Part shown: positions 22,396 through 32,217 of the stretch, piece by piece
Layout of the letters: every line of letters starts with the position of its first letter
Position numbering within the stretch: the first letter of the stretch is position 1
Origin: Diaphorobacter sp. HDW4A
Lineage (GTDB): Bacteria > Pseudomonadota > Gammaproteobacteria > Burkholderiales > Burkholderiaceae_C
Assembly: GCF_011305995.1 (NCBI RefSeq)
Contig: NZ_CP049910.1
Location: 2,728,001 to 2,792,000, forward strand
DNA length: 64,000 nucleotides
Reading direction: 5' to 3'
The notes under the pieces: model-generated
Told to the model about the DNA's origin: nothing
Database searches by the model: none
The model's input: only the letters and a program-made list of their open reading frames with translations
Position numbers and translations under genes: made by a program

Positions 22396-22488
22396 AACCC
22401 CGCGAAAATCCGCACCAAGAGCGCACACAATCGGCATCCACACAAGGACGCCGGTCACTTCGGCTAGGGAAAATCCGTAGCGTTGCGC

Positions 22489-23496
22489 TCAACGATTCAC
22501 GAGAGCCAGTGATGCAGCCGTGTAACGCTCCCCCCGCACTTTGCCCGGATCCTGTGACGCGGAGATTTCAGCCAGATCGCCCACAGAGAGCCGGATGTCG
22601 GCCGCCGCGATGTTCTCGCGCAGATGTGGCTCGCGCCGCGCGCCCGGAATCGACACGATGTGCTCGCCCTGCGCCAACACCCAGGCCAGCGCCAGTTGCG
22701 CCGCCGTACAGCCACGTTCGCCCGCCATACGCTCAAGCGTGGCGATCAGCCCCGCATTGCGCTCCCACGCATCCGCTTGAAAGCGCGGCAGATGGCGGCG
22801 GAAATCATCGGGTGCGAGCTGATCGGGCGCGGGCAACTTGCCGGTCAATGCGCCGCGCCCGAGCGGGCTGTAGGACACGAAACCGACACCCAATTGCGCG
22901 CAAGTCGGCAGCGTGGTCTCTTCGACCTCACGGCTCCAGAGCGAGTACTCGGATTGCACCGCCGAGATCGGATGCACGGCATGGGCGCGCTTGAGCGTCG
23001 CCGCCGAAGGCTCGGACAGCCCGAGAAACCGCACCTTGCCTTCGCGCACCAGATCGGACATCACGCCAACCACCTCCTCAATGGACACGGCCGGGTCTAC
23101 ACGGTGCTGGTACAACAGATCGATGGCCTCGATCTCGAGGCGCGCGAGCGAGGCATGCACCACCTCGCGGATATGCTCCGGCCGACTGTCGAGGCCCACC
23201 ATGCGCGCCGCGCCTTGGCGCTCGGGCGTTTCGGGAGCGATGTCGAAACCGAACTTGGTGGCGACGATGACCTGATCGCGCCGCCCCTTGAGCGCCTTGG
23301 CAAGCAGTTGTTCATTCGTGTAGGGGCCATAGACTTCGGCCGTATCCCAGAAGTTACAACCGAGTTCCAGCGCTCGGTGCAGCGTGCCAAGCGCCTCACT
23401 CTCATCCGCGCCACCGTAGGCGAAGCTCATGCCCATACAACCCAGCCCCACGGCTGAGACGTTCAAACCATGCGAACCCAATGTACGTGTTTCCAT
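22489..23496 (-). CDS. Aldo/keto reductase
   Basis: 335-aa NADPH-dependent oxidoreductase of the aldo/keto reductase superfamily (YajO/AKR13-like). Catalytic tetrad positions are visible: Asp and Tyr in FWDTAEVYGPYTN, Lys in VATKFGF, His in YQHRVDP. It begins METRTLGSHGLNVSAVGLGCMGMS and ends near the C-terminal cofactor motif SIPGARREPHLRENIAA. Physiological substrate unknown; enzymes of this clade reduce reactive aldehydes or xenobiotic carbonyls. Divergent from a LysR regulator 113 bases away, which probably controls it. Confidence 0.92.
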   Translation of the reverse strand: METRTLGSHGLNVSAVGLGCMGMSFAYGGADESEALGTLHRALELGCNFWDTAEVYGPYTNEQLLAKALKGRRDQVIVATKFGFDIAPETPERQGAARMVGLDSRPEHIREVVHASLARLEIEAIDLLYQHRVDPAVSIEEVVGVMSDLVREGKVRFLGLSEPSAATLKRAHAVHPISAVQSEYSLWSREVEETTLPTCAQLGVGFVSYSPLGRGALTGKLPAPDQLAPDDFRRHLPRFQADAWERNAGLIATLERMAGERGCTAAQLALAWVLAQGEHIVSIPGARREPHLRENIAAADIRLSVGDLAEISASQDPGKVRGERYTAASLALVNR

Positions 23497-23561
23497 GCTT
23501 TCTCCATTTAACGAAGACGCGGCTGCGTCATCACCGGCTCAGTGTGCAACAAGGCTTTGCG

Positions 23562-23600
23562 ATTGATAATCCCATCAATGCTCAATTAATTAATGAGCAT
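23562..23600. promoter_or_regulatory. Candidate LysR operator sites between reductase and regulator
   Basis: Two inverted repeats: ATTGAT-N6-ATCAAT (23562-23579, fits T-N11-A) and ATGCTCA-N9-TGAGCAT (23578-23600). They lie just upstream of the LysR start and in the divergent promoter region, as expected for LysR binding. Confidence 0.5.
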
Positions 23601-23609
23601 ATCTCACAA

Positions 23610-24527
23610 ATGAATAAACCCTTCTCTCATCCCCGTGACGCCAGTCTGGACGCTCTCGCCGCCTTTGCCAAGGTCGCACAGCACCGCAGCTTCAGCGCCG
23701 CCGCGCGCGAGCTGGGAGTGACGCCTTCCGCCCTGAGCCACTCGATCGCGCAGCTGGAGTCGAGCATGCAATTGCGACTGCTGCACCGCACAACCCGCAG
23801 CGTTACGCCCACCGGCGCTGGACAACTGCTGCTCGAGCGCCTGACGCCCGCGCTTGCGGATGTGCGCCTCGCCCTGCAGGACGCGCGGGACATGGGCGCC
23901 ATGCCGACCGGCAGACTGCGCCTGAACGTGCCGCGCCAGGCCGCACGCATCGTGCTGGCACCGATCCTCGCGGCGTTTCATGAGCGCTGTCCGCAGGTGG
24001 AGCTCGAAATCGCCACCGACGACCGACTGCTCGACATCGTCGAAGGCGGTTTTGACGCTGGCATCCGCTTTGGCGAGAGCCTCGCGAACGGCATGGTCGC
24101 CCTGCCCCTTGCGCCCGTGCCGCGTTTCATTGTTGTGGGAACCCCGGCCTATCTGGAGGCGCATGGCAGACCGAACACACCGGAGGAACTGACCGCCCAC
24201 CGCTGCATCAACCGCCGCTTTCCGAGCGGTGCAATCTACCGCTGGGAATTCAGCCAAGGCGAGCGCAGGATCGAGGTCCAGACGCAGGGCCCACTCACGC
24301 TCGACGACGATGTGATGATCATGAACGCCGCGCTCGCGGGCATCGGCCTCGCGTATATCTATGAAGACATGGTGACCCATGCGCTGTCACGCGGCGAGCT
24401 GGAATGCATGCTGGCTGACTGGTGCCCACCGACCGAGGGCTTTCACCTCTACTACCCCGGCAGACGCCACCAGTCTCCGGCGCTCAGGGTGCTGATCGAG
24501 CTACTGACGCAAAACAAACGCGCCTGA
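23610..24527 (+). CDS. LysR family transcriptional regulator
   Basis: 305-aa LysR-type regulator. The N-terminal winged helix-turn-helix reads SLDALAAFAKVAQHRSFSAA and ELGVTPSALSHSIAQLESSM, followed by the effector-binding domain (GRLRLNVPRQAARIVLAPIL; DVGIR-like FDAGIRFGESL). I start at 23610; a longer frame from 23481 lies across the neighbouring gene's promoter. Divergently transcribed from the aldo/keto reductase. It converges on sodB across a shared hairpin. The effector is unknown. Confidence 0.92.
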   Translation: MNKPFSHPRDASLDALAAFAKVAQHRSFSAAARELGVTPSALSHSIAQLESSMQLRLLHRTTRSVTPTGAGQLLLERLTPALADVRLALQDARDMGAMPTGRLRLNVPRQAARIVLAPILAAFHERCPQVELEIATDDRLLDIVEGGFDAGIRFGESLANGMVALPLAPVPRFIVVGTPAYLEAHGRPNTPEELTAHRCINRRFPSGAIYRWEFSQGERRIEVQTQGPLTLDDDVMIMNAALAGIGLAYIYEDMVTHALSRGELECMLADWCPPTEGFHLYYPGRRHQSPALRVLIELLTQNKRA

Positions 24528-24531
24528 AACA

Positions 24532-24559
24532 ACGAAAGCCTCCTTACGGAGGCTTTCGT
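24532..24559. terminator. Bidirectional terminator between LysR gene and sodB
   Basis: A perfect 12-bp stem, ACGAAAGCCTCC with its complement, and TTAC loop. The plus arm ends in CTTTCGT, and there is no long T run. Placed between two convergent stops, it is the only visible end signal for either. Confidence 0.7.
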
Positions 24560-24579
24560 GATTCCGGAAAAACCGAAGA

Positions 24580-25161
24580 TCAGGCGAAGTTGGCTTCAGC
24601 AAACTTCCAGTTCACCAGCTTGTCGAAGAAGGTTTCGACAAACTTCTGGCGCAGGTTGCGGTAGTCGATGTAGTAAGCGTGTTCCCACACGTCCACGGTC
24701 AGCAGGGCCTTGTCGGCGGTCGTCAGCGGAGTGCCTGCAGCGCCCATGTTGACGATGTCAACCGAGCCATCGGCCTTCTTCACGAGGAAGGTCCAGCCGG
24801 AGCCGAAGTTGCCGACGGCGGATGCCACGAAAGCCTTCTTGAAGTCGGCGTAGCTGCCCCACTTCTTGTTGATCGCGTCAGCCAGAGAGCCGGTGGGTTC
24901 TGCGCCACCGCCCGGGGTCATGCAGTTCCAGAAGAAGGTGTGGTTCCAGATCTGGGCAGCCTGGTTGTAGATGCCGCCGGAAGCCTTCTTGATCACTTCT
25001 TCAAGTTCCAGGTTTTCGAACTCGGTGCCCACTTGCAGCTCGTTGAGCTTGACCACATAAGCGTTGTGGTGCTTGCCGTAGTGATACTCCATGGTTTCCT
25101 TGCTATAGGCAGGAGCCAGAGCGTCGATGGCGTAGGGCAATGGTGGCAGGGTGCGTTCCAT
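24580..25161 (-). CDS. sodB: Superoxide dismutase, iron type
   Basis: Cytoplasmic enzyme dismutating superoxide to peroxide and oxygen. 193 aa, the same length as E. coli SodB. Metal ligands are His27 (MEYHYGKHHNAYV), His in IWNHTFFWNC, and Asp and His in DVWEHAYYIDYRN. The SNHTFFW-NCM context and AAQIW favour iron over manganese. The start at 25161 has GAGGAAA 7 bases upstream. A candidate promoter lies near 25253-25281. Monocistronic. Confidence 0.96.
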   Translation of the reverse strand: MERTLPPLPYAIDALAPAYSKETMEYHYGKHHNAYVVKLNELQVGTEFENLELEEVIKKASGGIYNQAAQIWNHTFFWNCMTPGGGAEPTGSLADAINKKWGSYADFKKAFVASAVGNFGSGWTFLVKKADGSVDIVNMGAAGTPLTTADKALLTVDVWEHAYYIDYRNLRQKFVETFFDKLVNWKFAEANFA

Positions 25162-25252
25162 GGTTGTTTCCTCGTGGTTGGATTGATTGATGGTTTGGTT
25201 TGGTGTCGCCGCGCGACGCGGGCCGCCAGCGATCCAAGGGAAATACTGGACC

Positions 25253-25281
25253 ATTGTAGGAGGCGAAGTGCCCCTTCAATG
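25253..25281 (-). promoter_or_regulatory. Candidate sodB promoter
   Basis: On the minus strand, CATTGA and TACAAT are separated by 17 bases, about 90 bases upstream of the sodB ATG. The -10 matches five of six consensus bases and the -35 is poor. Confidence 0.4.
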
Positions 25282-25339
25282 GAATATGGATATGCAGACG
25301 GCGTTGGCTTACAGAAAAGAAAAAGCCGAGCACCTTCTC

Positions 25340-26653
25340 CTACAACAGGCGAGGCGGCGTGACAACCACGTCGAGCACACCGTCCGACACCGCCGCGCTC
25401 AACGCAGTACCAGGCGGGGCCTGTGTCACGCTGGTCACCGTCCGCCCCTTGGCATCACTGAGCAGCGAATAGCCGCGCGCCAGCACATGCTGCGGATTGA
25501 GCAGCTCGAGCCGCGTGGCTGCATGGGACAGGCGCTGCTCGAGTCGCCCGAGCGAGCGTTCCAGCGTTCGCGGCAAGGTCGCGCTCCATTGCTCTAGCTG
25601 CTTGTCGTCGCGATGCAGTTGCTGCTGCACCGACTGCCGCAGACGCTGGGCCTGCTGCATCAACGCGAGGCGCTGCCGCGTGATGTGGTTGGACGGTCTA
25701 CTGATCTGCCGCGCCGCCATGTCGAGGCGCTGCGCGGCGCGGTCGAGCTGACGCTCCACGGCCTCGGTCAGGCGCTCCTGCATCAGCGCGAGCGCGCCCA
25801 GCCACACCTCGCGCGGCTGGGCCACGAGTTCGGCGGCAGCGGTCGGCGTCGGTGCGCGCAAGTCGGCGCAGAAATCGGCAATCGTGAAATCGGTCTCGTG
25901 CCCCACCCCGCTGACCAGCGGCACCGGGCTCTGCACGATGGTGCGCGCCACCTGCTCGTCATTGAACGACCAGAGATCCTCGATGGAGCCGCCGCCGCGC
26001 ACCAACAGAATCACGTCGACCGGCGGCACGCCGTCTTTGCCGGGCACATCGCCCGAGCGCGCATACAGCGTCTCGAGCGCCCGCACGATGGAAGCCGGCG
26101 CCTGCGCGCCCTGCACCAGCGCAGGAATCATCAGCACCGGAATGTGCGGCACGCGCCGCCTGAGCGCGGTCATCACGTCATGCCAGGCGGCCGCGCCCGG
26201 CGAGGTGACGACACCTATGGCACGAGGAAAGACCGGCAGCTCGCGCTTGCGGGCCGCATCGAACAGGCCTTCGGACTCCAGCTTGGCCTTGAGGCGCAGA
26301 AACTGCTCGAACAGTGCGCCCTGGCCCGCGCGCTGCATGCTCTCGACGACCAGTTGCAAATCACCGCGCGCCTCGTAGACGCCGAGGCGCCCGCGCACTT
26401 CCACGAGTTCGCCATCGCGAGGTGAGAAATCCATCATGGAAGCGGCGCGCTTGAACATGGCGCAGCGAATCTGTCCCAGCGGATCTTTGATCGAAAAGTA
26501 GCAATGACCACTGGCCGCACGTGAAAACCCACTGATTTCGCCGCGCACGGCAACGGGATTGAAGCGGGACTGCAATGCGTCAGAGATCGCGCGGCACAAC
26601 GCGCCGACCTCCCACACATGTGGCTCCAGTCCTACATTTTGTCGATCAAACAT
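25340..26653 (-). CDS. xseA: Exodeoxyribonuclease VII large subunit
   Basis: Large subunit of the exonuclease that trims single-stranded DNA during repair and recombination. 437 aa from the ATG at 26653 (a TTG at 26677 is possible). The N-terminal OB-fold has AVRGEISGFSRAASGHCYFSI-like sequence in pieces and IRCAMFKRAA. The catalytic core has VVTSPGAAAWHDV, RGGGSIEDLWSFNDE and PLVSGVGHETDFTIADF. The C-terminal half is a long coiled coil (Arg/Gln/Leu-rich) typical for the family. xseB is not in this window. Downstream of the stop the minus strand is T-rich (GGCTTTTTCTTTTC), but I find no good hairpin. Confidence 0.95.
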   Translation of the reverse strand: MFDRQNVGLEPHVWEVGALCRAISDALQSRFNPVAVRGEISGFSRAASGHCYFSIKDPLGQIRCAMFKRAASMMDFSPRDGELVEVRGRLGVYEARGDLQLVVESMQRAGQGALFEQFLRLKAKLESEGLFDAARKRELPVFPRAIGVVTSPGAAAWHDVMTALRRRVPHIPVLMIPALVQGAQAPASIVRALETLYARSGDVPGKDGVPPVDVILLVRGGGSIEDLWSFNDEQVARTIVQSPVPLVSGVGHETDFTIADFCADLRAPTPTAAAELVAQPREVWLGALALMQERLTEAVERQLDRAAQRLDMAARQISRPSNHITRQRLALMQQAQRLRQSVQQQLHRDDKQLEQWSATLPRTLERSLGRLEQRLSHAATRLELLNPQHVLARGYSLLSDAKGRTVTSVTQAPPGTALSAAVSDGVLDVVVTPPRLL

Positions 26654-27016
26654 AGATGGGCTCTGGCTTTCGGGCAAATCGGGAGTTGCAGTAGTCCACA
26701 GAATACATTCCCTCTGTGTTGGCGCATTGCCACTTCACAGAAACCTTACAAACGCGCATATCACCGTGCAACCCGTTGATTTTAAAAGAAAAATTGATGA
26801 CGATTTTTTGATCAATTTGTTGAAAGCACGTTCCCATGCAGCTTTGCGGCCGGTCGGACGATACTTTCCCACAAAGTTATCCACAGAAATTGTGGGTGAC
26901 TTCTTGCGATCAACAAAGAATCATTGATAGTCGAAATTTAATGCGGTGCAATTTTTGTAGCGAAGTCGGCGAGCTGAGCCATAATCGCCCACTGCTTTCA
27001 TACGCGGGAGAGAGAT
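26654..27016. other. 360-base gene-free region between xseA and exbB, AT-rich, with DnaA box
   Basis: Divergent promoter region without a credible gene. The middle (about 26780-26850) is very AT-rich (TTTTAAAAGAAAAATTGATG and a GATTTTTTGATCAATTTG stretch). Next to it is a perfect DnaA box inside an inverted repeat (26868-26896). TAGTCCACA at 26692-26700 is a weaker DnaA-box-like match. CATAAT at 26980-26985 could be a -10 for exbB. Confidence 0.6.
26868..26896. promoter_or_regulatory. Perfect DnaA box (TTATCCACA) within an inverted repeat
   Basis: TTATCCACA at 26877-26885 equals the strongest E. coli DnaA-box sequence. It is framed by CCCACAA (26868-26874) and TTGTGGG (26890-26896), a perfect 7-bp inverted repeat. 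DnaA regulation or titration here is inference. Confidence 0.5.
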
Positions 27017-27649
27017 TTGCTGTCGATCATACAAGCCGCAGGCTGGCCGATCTGGCCATTGATTGCCTGTTCCATTCTGGCCATGGCGCTGATTATCGAG
27101 CGCTTCATTGCGCTGAAAACTGCGCGCGTTGCGCCGCCCAAATTGCTGGACGAAGCCATCACGGTGTCCTCCAAGGGCGTGCCTGCACCCGACGTGGTCG
27201 GACAACTGGCCCAGAACTCCGCGCTTGGTGAAGTACTGGCCTCGGGCCTGCGCACGCTCAATAGCGAACCTCAGGCGACCGAAGAAGATGTGCGCGCCTC
27301 GATGGAGAGCACTGGTCGTGCCGTTGCGCACCGCCTCGAGAAATATCTGAACGCGCTGGCGACCATTGCCTCCGCCGCGCCACTGCTGGGCCTGTTCGGC
27401 ACTGTGGTCGGCATGATCGAGATCTTCGGCTCGCAAGGTGGTGGCAACACCATGTCCGGCGGCAACCCGGCGCAGCTCGCGCACGGCATTTCGATCGCCT
27501 TGTACAACACTGCCTTCGGCCTGATCATCGCGATTCCCACGCTGATCTTCTGGCGCTATTTCCGCAGCCGCGTCGATGACTACCTGCTGTCCATGGAGCT
27601 GGCTTCCGAGCAGTTCGTGCGTCACCTCAAACGCCACGCCGGTCGCTGA
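27017..27649 (+). CDS. exbB: MotA/TolQ/ExbB proton channel family protein
   Basis: Inner-membrane proton-channel subunit that, with the ExbD/TolR partner, uses the proton motive force to energize TonB- or Tol-type envelope work. 210 aa with three transmembrane segments: near residues 10-30 (WPIWPLIACSILAMALIIER), about 115-140 and 150-180. The family core AAPLLGLFGTVVGMIEIF and NTAFGLIIAIPTLIFWRYF is clear. The start codon is TTG (27017) with GGGAGAG 5 bases before it. exbD follows after 36 bases, then lpxK and kdsB, a gene order common in Burkholderiales. TolQ versus ExbB cannot be settled by sequence alone. Confidence 0.93.
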   Translation: MLSIIQAAGWPIWPLIACSILAMALIIERFIALKTARVAPPKLLDEAITVSSKGVPAPDVVGQLAQNSALGEVLASGLRTLNSEPQATEEDVRASMESTGRAVAHRLEKYLNALATIASAAPLLGLFGTVVGMIEIFGSQGGGNTMSGGNPAQLAHGISIALYNTAFGLIIAIPTLIFWRYFRSRVDDYLLSMELASEQFVRHLKRHAGR

Positions 27650-27685
27650 CGTTTTTTCGCATACAACGCAGGCACAGACCCAGTC

Positions 27686-28111
27686 ATGAATTTTCGACCA
27701 CGCGCCAAGGAAGCACCGGAGATCAACCTGATCCCGTTCATCGACGTGCTGCTGGTGATCCTCATCTTCCTGATGCTATCCACCACCTACAGCAAGTTCA
27801 CCGAAATGCAGCTGACACTGCCGACGGCCGATGTGGAGCAGCTGCGTGACCGCCCCAAGGAAATCATCGTTTCCGTGGGCGGCGATGGTCGCTACGCGGT
27901 GAACCGCTCGGCCCTTGAAGGCAAAAACGTCGAGACGGTCGCCGCCGCACTGTCAAGTGCCGCCAAGGCCGGCAAAGACAGTGTGATCATCATCAGCGCG
28001 GACGCCTCGTCGCCGCACCAGGCCGTCGTGACGGTCATGGAAGCCGCGCGCCGCGTGGGCCTCTCGCAAATCACCTTCGCCACGCAGACGTCGGCATCGG
28101 CCGGCAAATAA
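27686..28111 (+). CDS. exbD: ExbD/TolR family biopolymer transport protein
   Basis: 141-aa partner of the upstream channel protein: short cytosolic N-terminus, one TM helix with the family-critical aspartate (EINLIPFIDVLLVILIFLML; Asp in FIDV), and a periplasmic domain (KEIIVSVGGDGRYAVN and VMEAARRVGLSQITFATQ). lpxK starts 4 bases after its stop, so the genes are translated together. A TonB receptor is present at 60291, but no tonB gene is in this window. Confidence 0.94.
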   Translation: MNFRPRAKEAPEINLIPFIDVLLVILIFLMLSTTYSKFTEMQLTLPTADVEQLRDRPKEIIVSVGGDGRYAVNRSALEGKNVETVAAALSSAAKAGKDSVIIISADASSPHQAVVTVMEAARRVGLSQITFATQTSASAGK

Positions 28112-28115
28112 GCGC

Positions 28116-29120
28116 ATGGCCGGGCACGCATCCTCCGCGCTGCGCACATCGTGGCAGCGCCGAGGCGTTCTCGGTGCCCTGCTCTGGCCCGTCTCTCAGC
28201 TCTATGGAGTCCTCACCGCGCTGCGGCGAGGGCTCTACCGAAACGGCGTTCTTCAAAGCACCCGACTTCCCGTACCCGTGATCACCGTGGGCAATGTGAT
28301 CGCCGGCGGCGCGGGCAAGACACCCGTGACCATGGCCATCGTGCGCCACCTCAAGGAACGCGGCCTCACCCCCGGGGTCATCTCTCGCGGCTACGGACGC
28401 AGGAGCGAAGGCTGCCGCGCCGTCACCACAAACAGTACGGCATTTGATGTGGGCGATGAGCCTCTGCTGCTCTCCCGCGCGCTGAACGTGCCGGTCTTCG
28501 TCGCGAGCCGCCGCGCCGAGGCCGGACAGGCCCTGCTCGACGAACACCCCGAGGTGAACATCCTCGTCTGCGATGACGGCCTGCAGCATCTGGCGCTGCA
28601 GCGCGATATCGAGGTCTGCGTGTTCAACAACGAGGGCGTGGGCAATGGCTGGCTGCTGCCCGCTGGGCCTTTGCGGGAGCCTTGGCCGCGTGATGTGGAT
28701 CTAGTGCTCTACGCGAGCAACGCGCCCGGCGGCACAGCGCCCCAGTTCGGACTCAAGCGCCAGCTTGCGGAACATGCCATCAACGCAGAAGGCCATCAGC
28801 GCCCGCTCGACTCGCTGCGCGGTCAGCCCGTCAACGCGCTCGCCGCGATTGCCCGCCCGGAAGATTTTTTCAGCATGTTGCGTGAGCGAGGCCTGATCCT
28901 GAACCGCAGCTTCGCGCTGCCAGATCACTTCGATTTCAGCGACTGGAAGATCAAAGCCAATGACGCACTGCCCCTGCTGTGCACCGAAAAGGACGCGACC
29001 AAACTCTGGCCCGAGTACCCGCAGGCGCTGGCCGTGCCGCTGGAAGTCCGGCTGCCGAAGGCGTTTTTCGACGCGCTGGATGAGCTTCTCAAGCGCTATC
29101 ATCCACCCCTTGCTCAATGA
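28116..29120 (+). CDS. lpxK: Tetraacyldisaccharide 4'-kinase
   Basis: Sixth step of lipid A synthesis: phosphorylates the 4' position of the disaccharide precursor at the inner membrane. 334 aa. Walker A-like [14 protein letters not shown] (about residues 55-68), then [11 protein letters not shown], the catalytic region [28 protein letters not shown] and C-terminal [10 protein letters not shown]. The N-terminal hydrophobic stretch ([20 protein letters not shown]) is the membrane anchor. In E. coli the order lpxK-ycaR-kdsB is the same as here. Confidence 0.95.
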   Translation: MAGHASSALRTSWQRRGVLGALLWPVSQLYGVLTALRRGLYRNGVLQSTRLPVPVITVGNVIAGGAGKTPVTMAIVRHLKERGLTPGVISRGYGRRSEGCRAVTTNSTAFDVGDEPLLLSRALNVPVFVASRRAEAGQALLDEHPEVNILVCDDGLQHLALQRDIEVCVFNNEGVGNGWLLPAGPLREPWPRDVDLVLYASNAPGGTAPQFGLKRQLAEHAINAEGHQRPLDSLRGQPVNALAAIARPEDFFSMLRERGLILNRSFALPDHFDFSDWKIKANDALPLLCTEKDATKLWPEYPQALAVPLEVRLPKAFFDALDELLKRYHPPLAQ

Positions 29121-29164
29121 TTTACCGAGGGTGTGCGCCCCGCCGCATGCTCCACAACACCGCC

Positions 29165-29347
29165 ATGGATCCCAAACTGCTTGAACTGCTGGTATGCCCC
29201 GTCACCAAGGGTCCGCTGACCTATGACCGCGAGCGCCAGGAACTCGTCTCGCGCAGTGCCCGTCTGGCCTATCCCGTGCGTGACGGAATTCCCGTCATGC
29301 TGGAAAACGAAGCCCGTGAGTTGACCGACGAGGAACTGGAGGCATGA
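29165..29347 (+). CDS. Trm112 family (UPF0434, YcaR-like) protein
   Basis: 60-aa protein of the Trm112/UPF0434 family: [38 protein letters not shown] and an acidic tail. The usual second zinc cysteine is absent (CPVTKG instead of CPxCKG), as in the bacterial YcaR group. I start at 29165 for family length; an ATG at 29117 overlapping the lpxK stop would add 16 odd residues. kdsB overlaps its stop by four bases (ATGA). Conserved position between lpxK and kdsB across proteobacteria; the role is unsettled. Confidence 0.88.
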   Translation: MDPKLLELLVCPVTKGPLTYDRERQELVSRSARLAYPVRDGIPVMLENEARELTDEELEA

Positions 29348-30147
29348 GCGCCAACGTCGCTCAGGTCGCTCCGTTCACGGTGCTGATTCCCGCGCGCATG
29401 GCCTCTTCACGCCTGCCCAACAAGCCGCTGGCCGACATCGCCGGTGCCCCCATGGTGGTGCATGTGGCCCGCCGTGCCGCGCAGAGCGCTGCCACTCGCG
29501 TGGTGGTGGCGGCCGACGATCAACGCATCGTCGATGCCTGCCTGACACATGGCGTTCAGGCCATCCTCACACGTGCCGACCACCCAAGCGGCAGCGACCG
29601 CCTGGCCGAGGCCTGCGAGCAACTTGGCTTGAGTGGTAGCGACATCGTGGTCAACGTGCAGGGCGACGAGCCGCTGATTGATCCATGCCTGATCGATGCC
29701 GTGGCCGAGATCCTGGAGCAACGCGCCGACGCCAGCATGGGGACCGCCGCACACGCCATCGACTCGGTGGAGGACGTTGCCAATCCGAACGTGGTGAAGG
29801 TGGTGCTCGATGCAAAGGGCCTCGCCCACTACTTCAGCCGTTCACCGATTCCGTTCGCACGCGACTTCGCCGCAGGCATTGCGTGGTGGAAAGACCAAAA
29901 GAATCTGCCTGCCGCCGCCAAGGGTGCCGCGCCCCTGCGACACATCGGCATCTACAGCTACCGTGCCGGTTTTTTGCGTGAGTTCCCGCTGCTTGCGCCC
30001 GCCCCCACCGAAGTGCTGGAAGCGCTTGAGCAACTGCGCGCGCTCTGGCATGGCCATCGCATTGCTGTACACGTGAGCGAACATGCCCCGGGCCCAGGCG
30101 TGGACACCCCTGCCGATCTGGAACGCGTGCGCGCACTGATCGGCTGA
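29344..30147 (+). CDS. kdsB: 3-deoxy-manno-octulosonate cytidylyltransferase (CMP-Kdo synthetase)
   Basis: Activates Kdo with CTP for addition to lipid A. 267 aa. Family motifs are [15 protein letters not shown] (nucleotide binding), [13 protein letters not shown], the YFSRSPIPF segment and [15 protein letters not shown]. Its ATG overlaps the preceding stop (ATGA), giving translational coupling with the lpxK operon. It ends about 185 bases before adk, from which it may be separated by a promoter: an inverted repeat GTCTCT-CT-AGAGAC lies at 30205-30218. Confidence 0.96.
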   Translation: MSANVAQVAPFTVLIPARMASSRLPNKPLADIAGAPMVVHVARRAAQSAATRVVVAADDQRIVDACLTHGVQAILTRADHPSGSDRLAEACEQLGLSGSDIVVNVQGDEPLIDPCLIDAVAEILEQRADASMGTAAHAIDSVEDVANPNVVKVVLDAKGLAHYFSRSPIPFARDFAAGIAWWKDQKNLPAAAKGAAPLRHIGIYSYRAGFLREFPLLAPAPTEVLEALEQLRALWHGHRIAVHVSEHAPGPGVDTPADLERVRALIG

Positions 30148-30254
30148 AGCGAAGCTGCACTACATCAGTGCAATAAACATCTATTTCACCCAAAACCGAG
30201 GATAGTCTCTCTAGAGACCGTCAGTTTGGTGCGGGCAACGCATGCTATCCTTGA

Positions 30255-30989
<735 letters not shown>

Positions 30990-31010
30990 GCCCGACATGG
31001 CCACCCACAA

Positions 31011-31036
31011 AAACGCCGCGAAATGCGGCGTTTTTT
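31011..31036 (+). terminator. Terminator of adk
   Basis: AAACGCCGC and GCGGCGTTT form a 9-bp stem around a 5-base loop, followed by TTT within a six-T run. Confidence 0.92.
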
Positions 31037-31118
31037 ATTGGCATCGACGTTAATCCTGAATTGGGTGTTCCAGACAGCTCCCCTTCGAAGCGAAGCGAGC
31101 ACTCGAACAACCACCCCA

Positions 31119-31178
31119 ACGGCGAAACAGCCCCTCAGGCTAGGCTTCGCAACGACGCATGAGGGGCTGTTTCGCCGT
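31119..31178. repeat. Dispersed hairpin repeat, copy 2 (intact, short loop)
   Basis: A perfect 19-bp inverted repeat (31119-31137 with 31160-31178), outer part ACGGCGAAACAG, inner part CCCCTCA, around a 22-base loop containing GCAACGACGCA. The inner stem and loop match the element at 54563-54656 and, inverted, the half copy at 13804. It lies between adk and the convergent asparaginase gene. Confidence 0.75.
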
Positions 31179-31219
31179 CTCCAACCGATCAGCGAACAAG
31201 CCAAAAAACAGAACAGAAG

Positions 31220-32200
31220 CTAGTCGTCATTCTCAGCGGCGAGGTCGTCGTCGATTAGATCGAGGATGAGGCTGATGCGGGCTTTGACGGGGCTGAGCCC
31301 GTTGGCGCTGGCCCAGCGCGCATCCGCCTCGCCCAGCACCTGCCCCTCGGCGCAGCGCGACGCGATTCGCACCAGCACCCCCTCTTCCTCGGCCGCCTCC
31401 AGCGCCTGCTCCAGCACCTTGTGAAGCGTGCCATTGCCCGTCGCAGCGACGACGATGCCGTCCACGCCCTGCGCCGCCAGCGCCTTGACCAGCGCGCCGC
31501 TCACGCCCGCATGGCTCATCACGATCTCCACCTGCGGCCACAGATCGGGCTCGGGCAGCGTCTGCACGACACGCGCGTTCGATGTGGCCGAGCACTCGGG
31601 CGCGCTGTTGCGCGACCAGCGCACGCTGCGCCCCTCCACCCAGCCGAGCGGGCCCGCATCGCCCGACGAGAACGCATTGAGCCGAAGCGGATGCACCTTG
31701 CGCACCTCGCGTGCGCCGTGGATCTCGCCAGCCGCCACGCACAACACGCCGCAGGCCGTGGGCTCGCCCGCGACGATCACCGAATCCAGCAGGTTCTGCG
31801 GACCATCAGGCGCGAGCGCCGTCGCGGGCCGCATCGCGCTGCACAGCACGATGGGCTTACGCGGATCAAGCACCTGTTGCAGAAACCACGCGGTTTCCTC
31901 CAGCGTGTCGGTGCCATGCGTGATTACGATGCCCTGCACATCCGGATCAGCGAGATGCTTTTCGCAATGACGCGCGAGCTTGAGCCAGATATCGTGCGTC
32001 ATGTCCTTGCTATCCACCTGAGCGATCTGTTTGGCGATCAACCCACCAGGAGCCACCTCCTCCAGCACAGGCACCGCAGCGATCAAATCCTCCACGCCGA
32101 TTTGCGCCGCGGTGTAACCCGTATTGGCACCGGCGACCGCAGAAGTGCCGGCTATCGTCCCGCCCGTTCCCAGCAGTACGATCTTTTTTGCAACAACCAC
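31220..32200 (-). CDS. ansA: L-asparaginase / glutaminase family
   Basis: 326-aa asparaginase of the N-terminal-threonine active-site fold. The first threonine motif is LLGTGGTIAG (residues 9-18), the second ITHGTDTLEET with the catalytic Thr-Asp pair, and MRPATALAPDGPQNL is a further landmark. No signal peptide, so probably a cytoplasmic type. GTG start at 32200 with GGAG 6 bases upstream. It diverges from lexA across an 86-base region that carries the SOS box. Type I versus type II specificity is not decidable from this reading. Confidence 0.9.
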   Translation of the reverse strand: MVVAKKIVLLGTGGTIAGTSAVAGANTGYTAAQIGVEDLIAAVPVLEEVAPGGLIAKQIAQVDSKDMTHDIWLKLARHCEKHLADPDVQGIVITHGTDTLEETAWFLQQVLDPRKPIVLCSAMRPATALAPDGPQNLLDSVIVAGEPTACGVLCVAAGEIHGAREVRKVHPLRLNAFSSGDAGPLGWVEGRSVRWSRNSAPECSATSNARVVQTLPEPDLWPQVEIVMSHAGVSGALVKALAAQGVDGIVVAATGNGTLHKVLEQALEAAEEEGVLVRIASRCAEGQVLGEADARWASANGLSPVKARISLILDLIDDDLAAENDD

Positions 32201-32217
32201 TTGCGTCTCCTTAAAAA

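Noticed and set aside
20408-22480. 690-codon plus-strand frame opposite monomeric isocitrate dehydrogenase
   Set aside because: Shadow of a clearly conserved gene; no family sign and no ribosome-binding site.
26654-27016. Replication origin
   Set aside because: Only one perfect DnaA box, no dnaA, dnaN or gidA nearby; an origin needs a box cluster.
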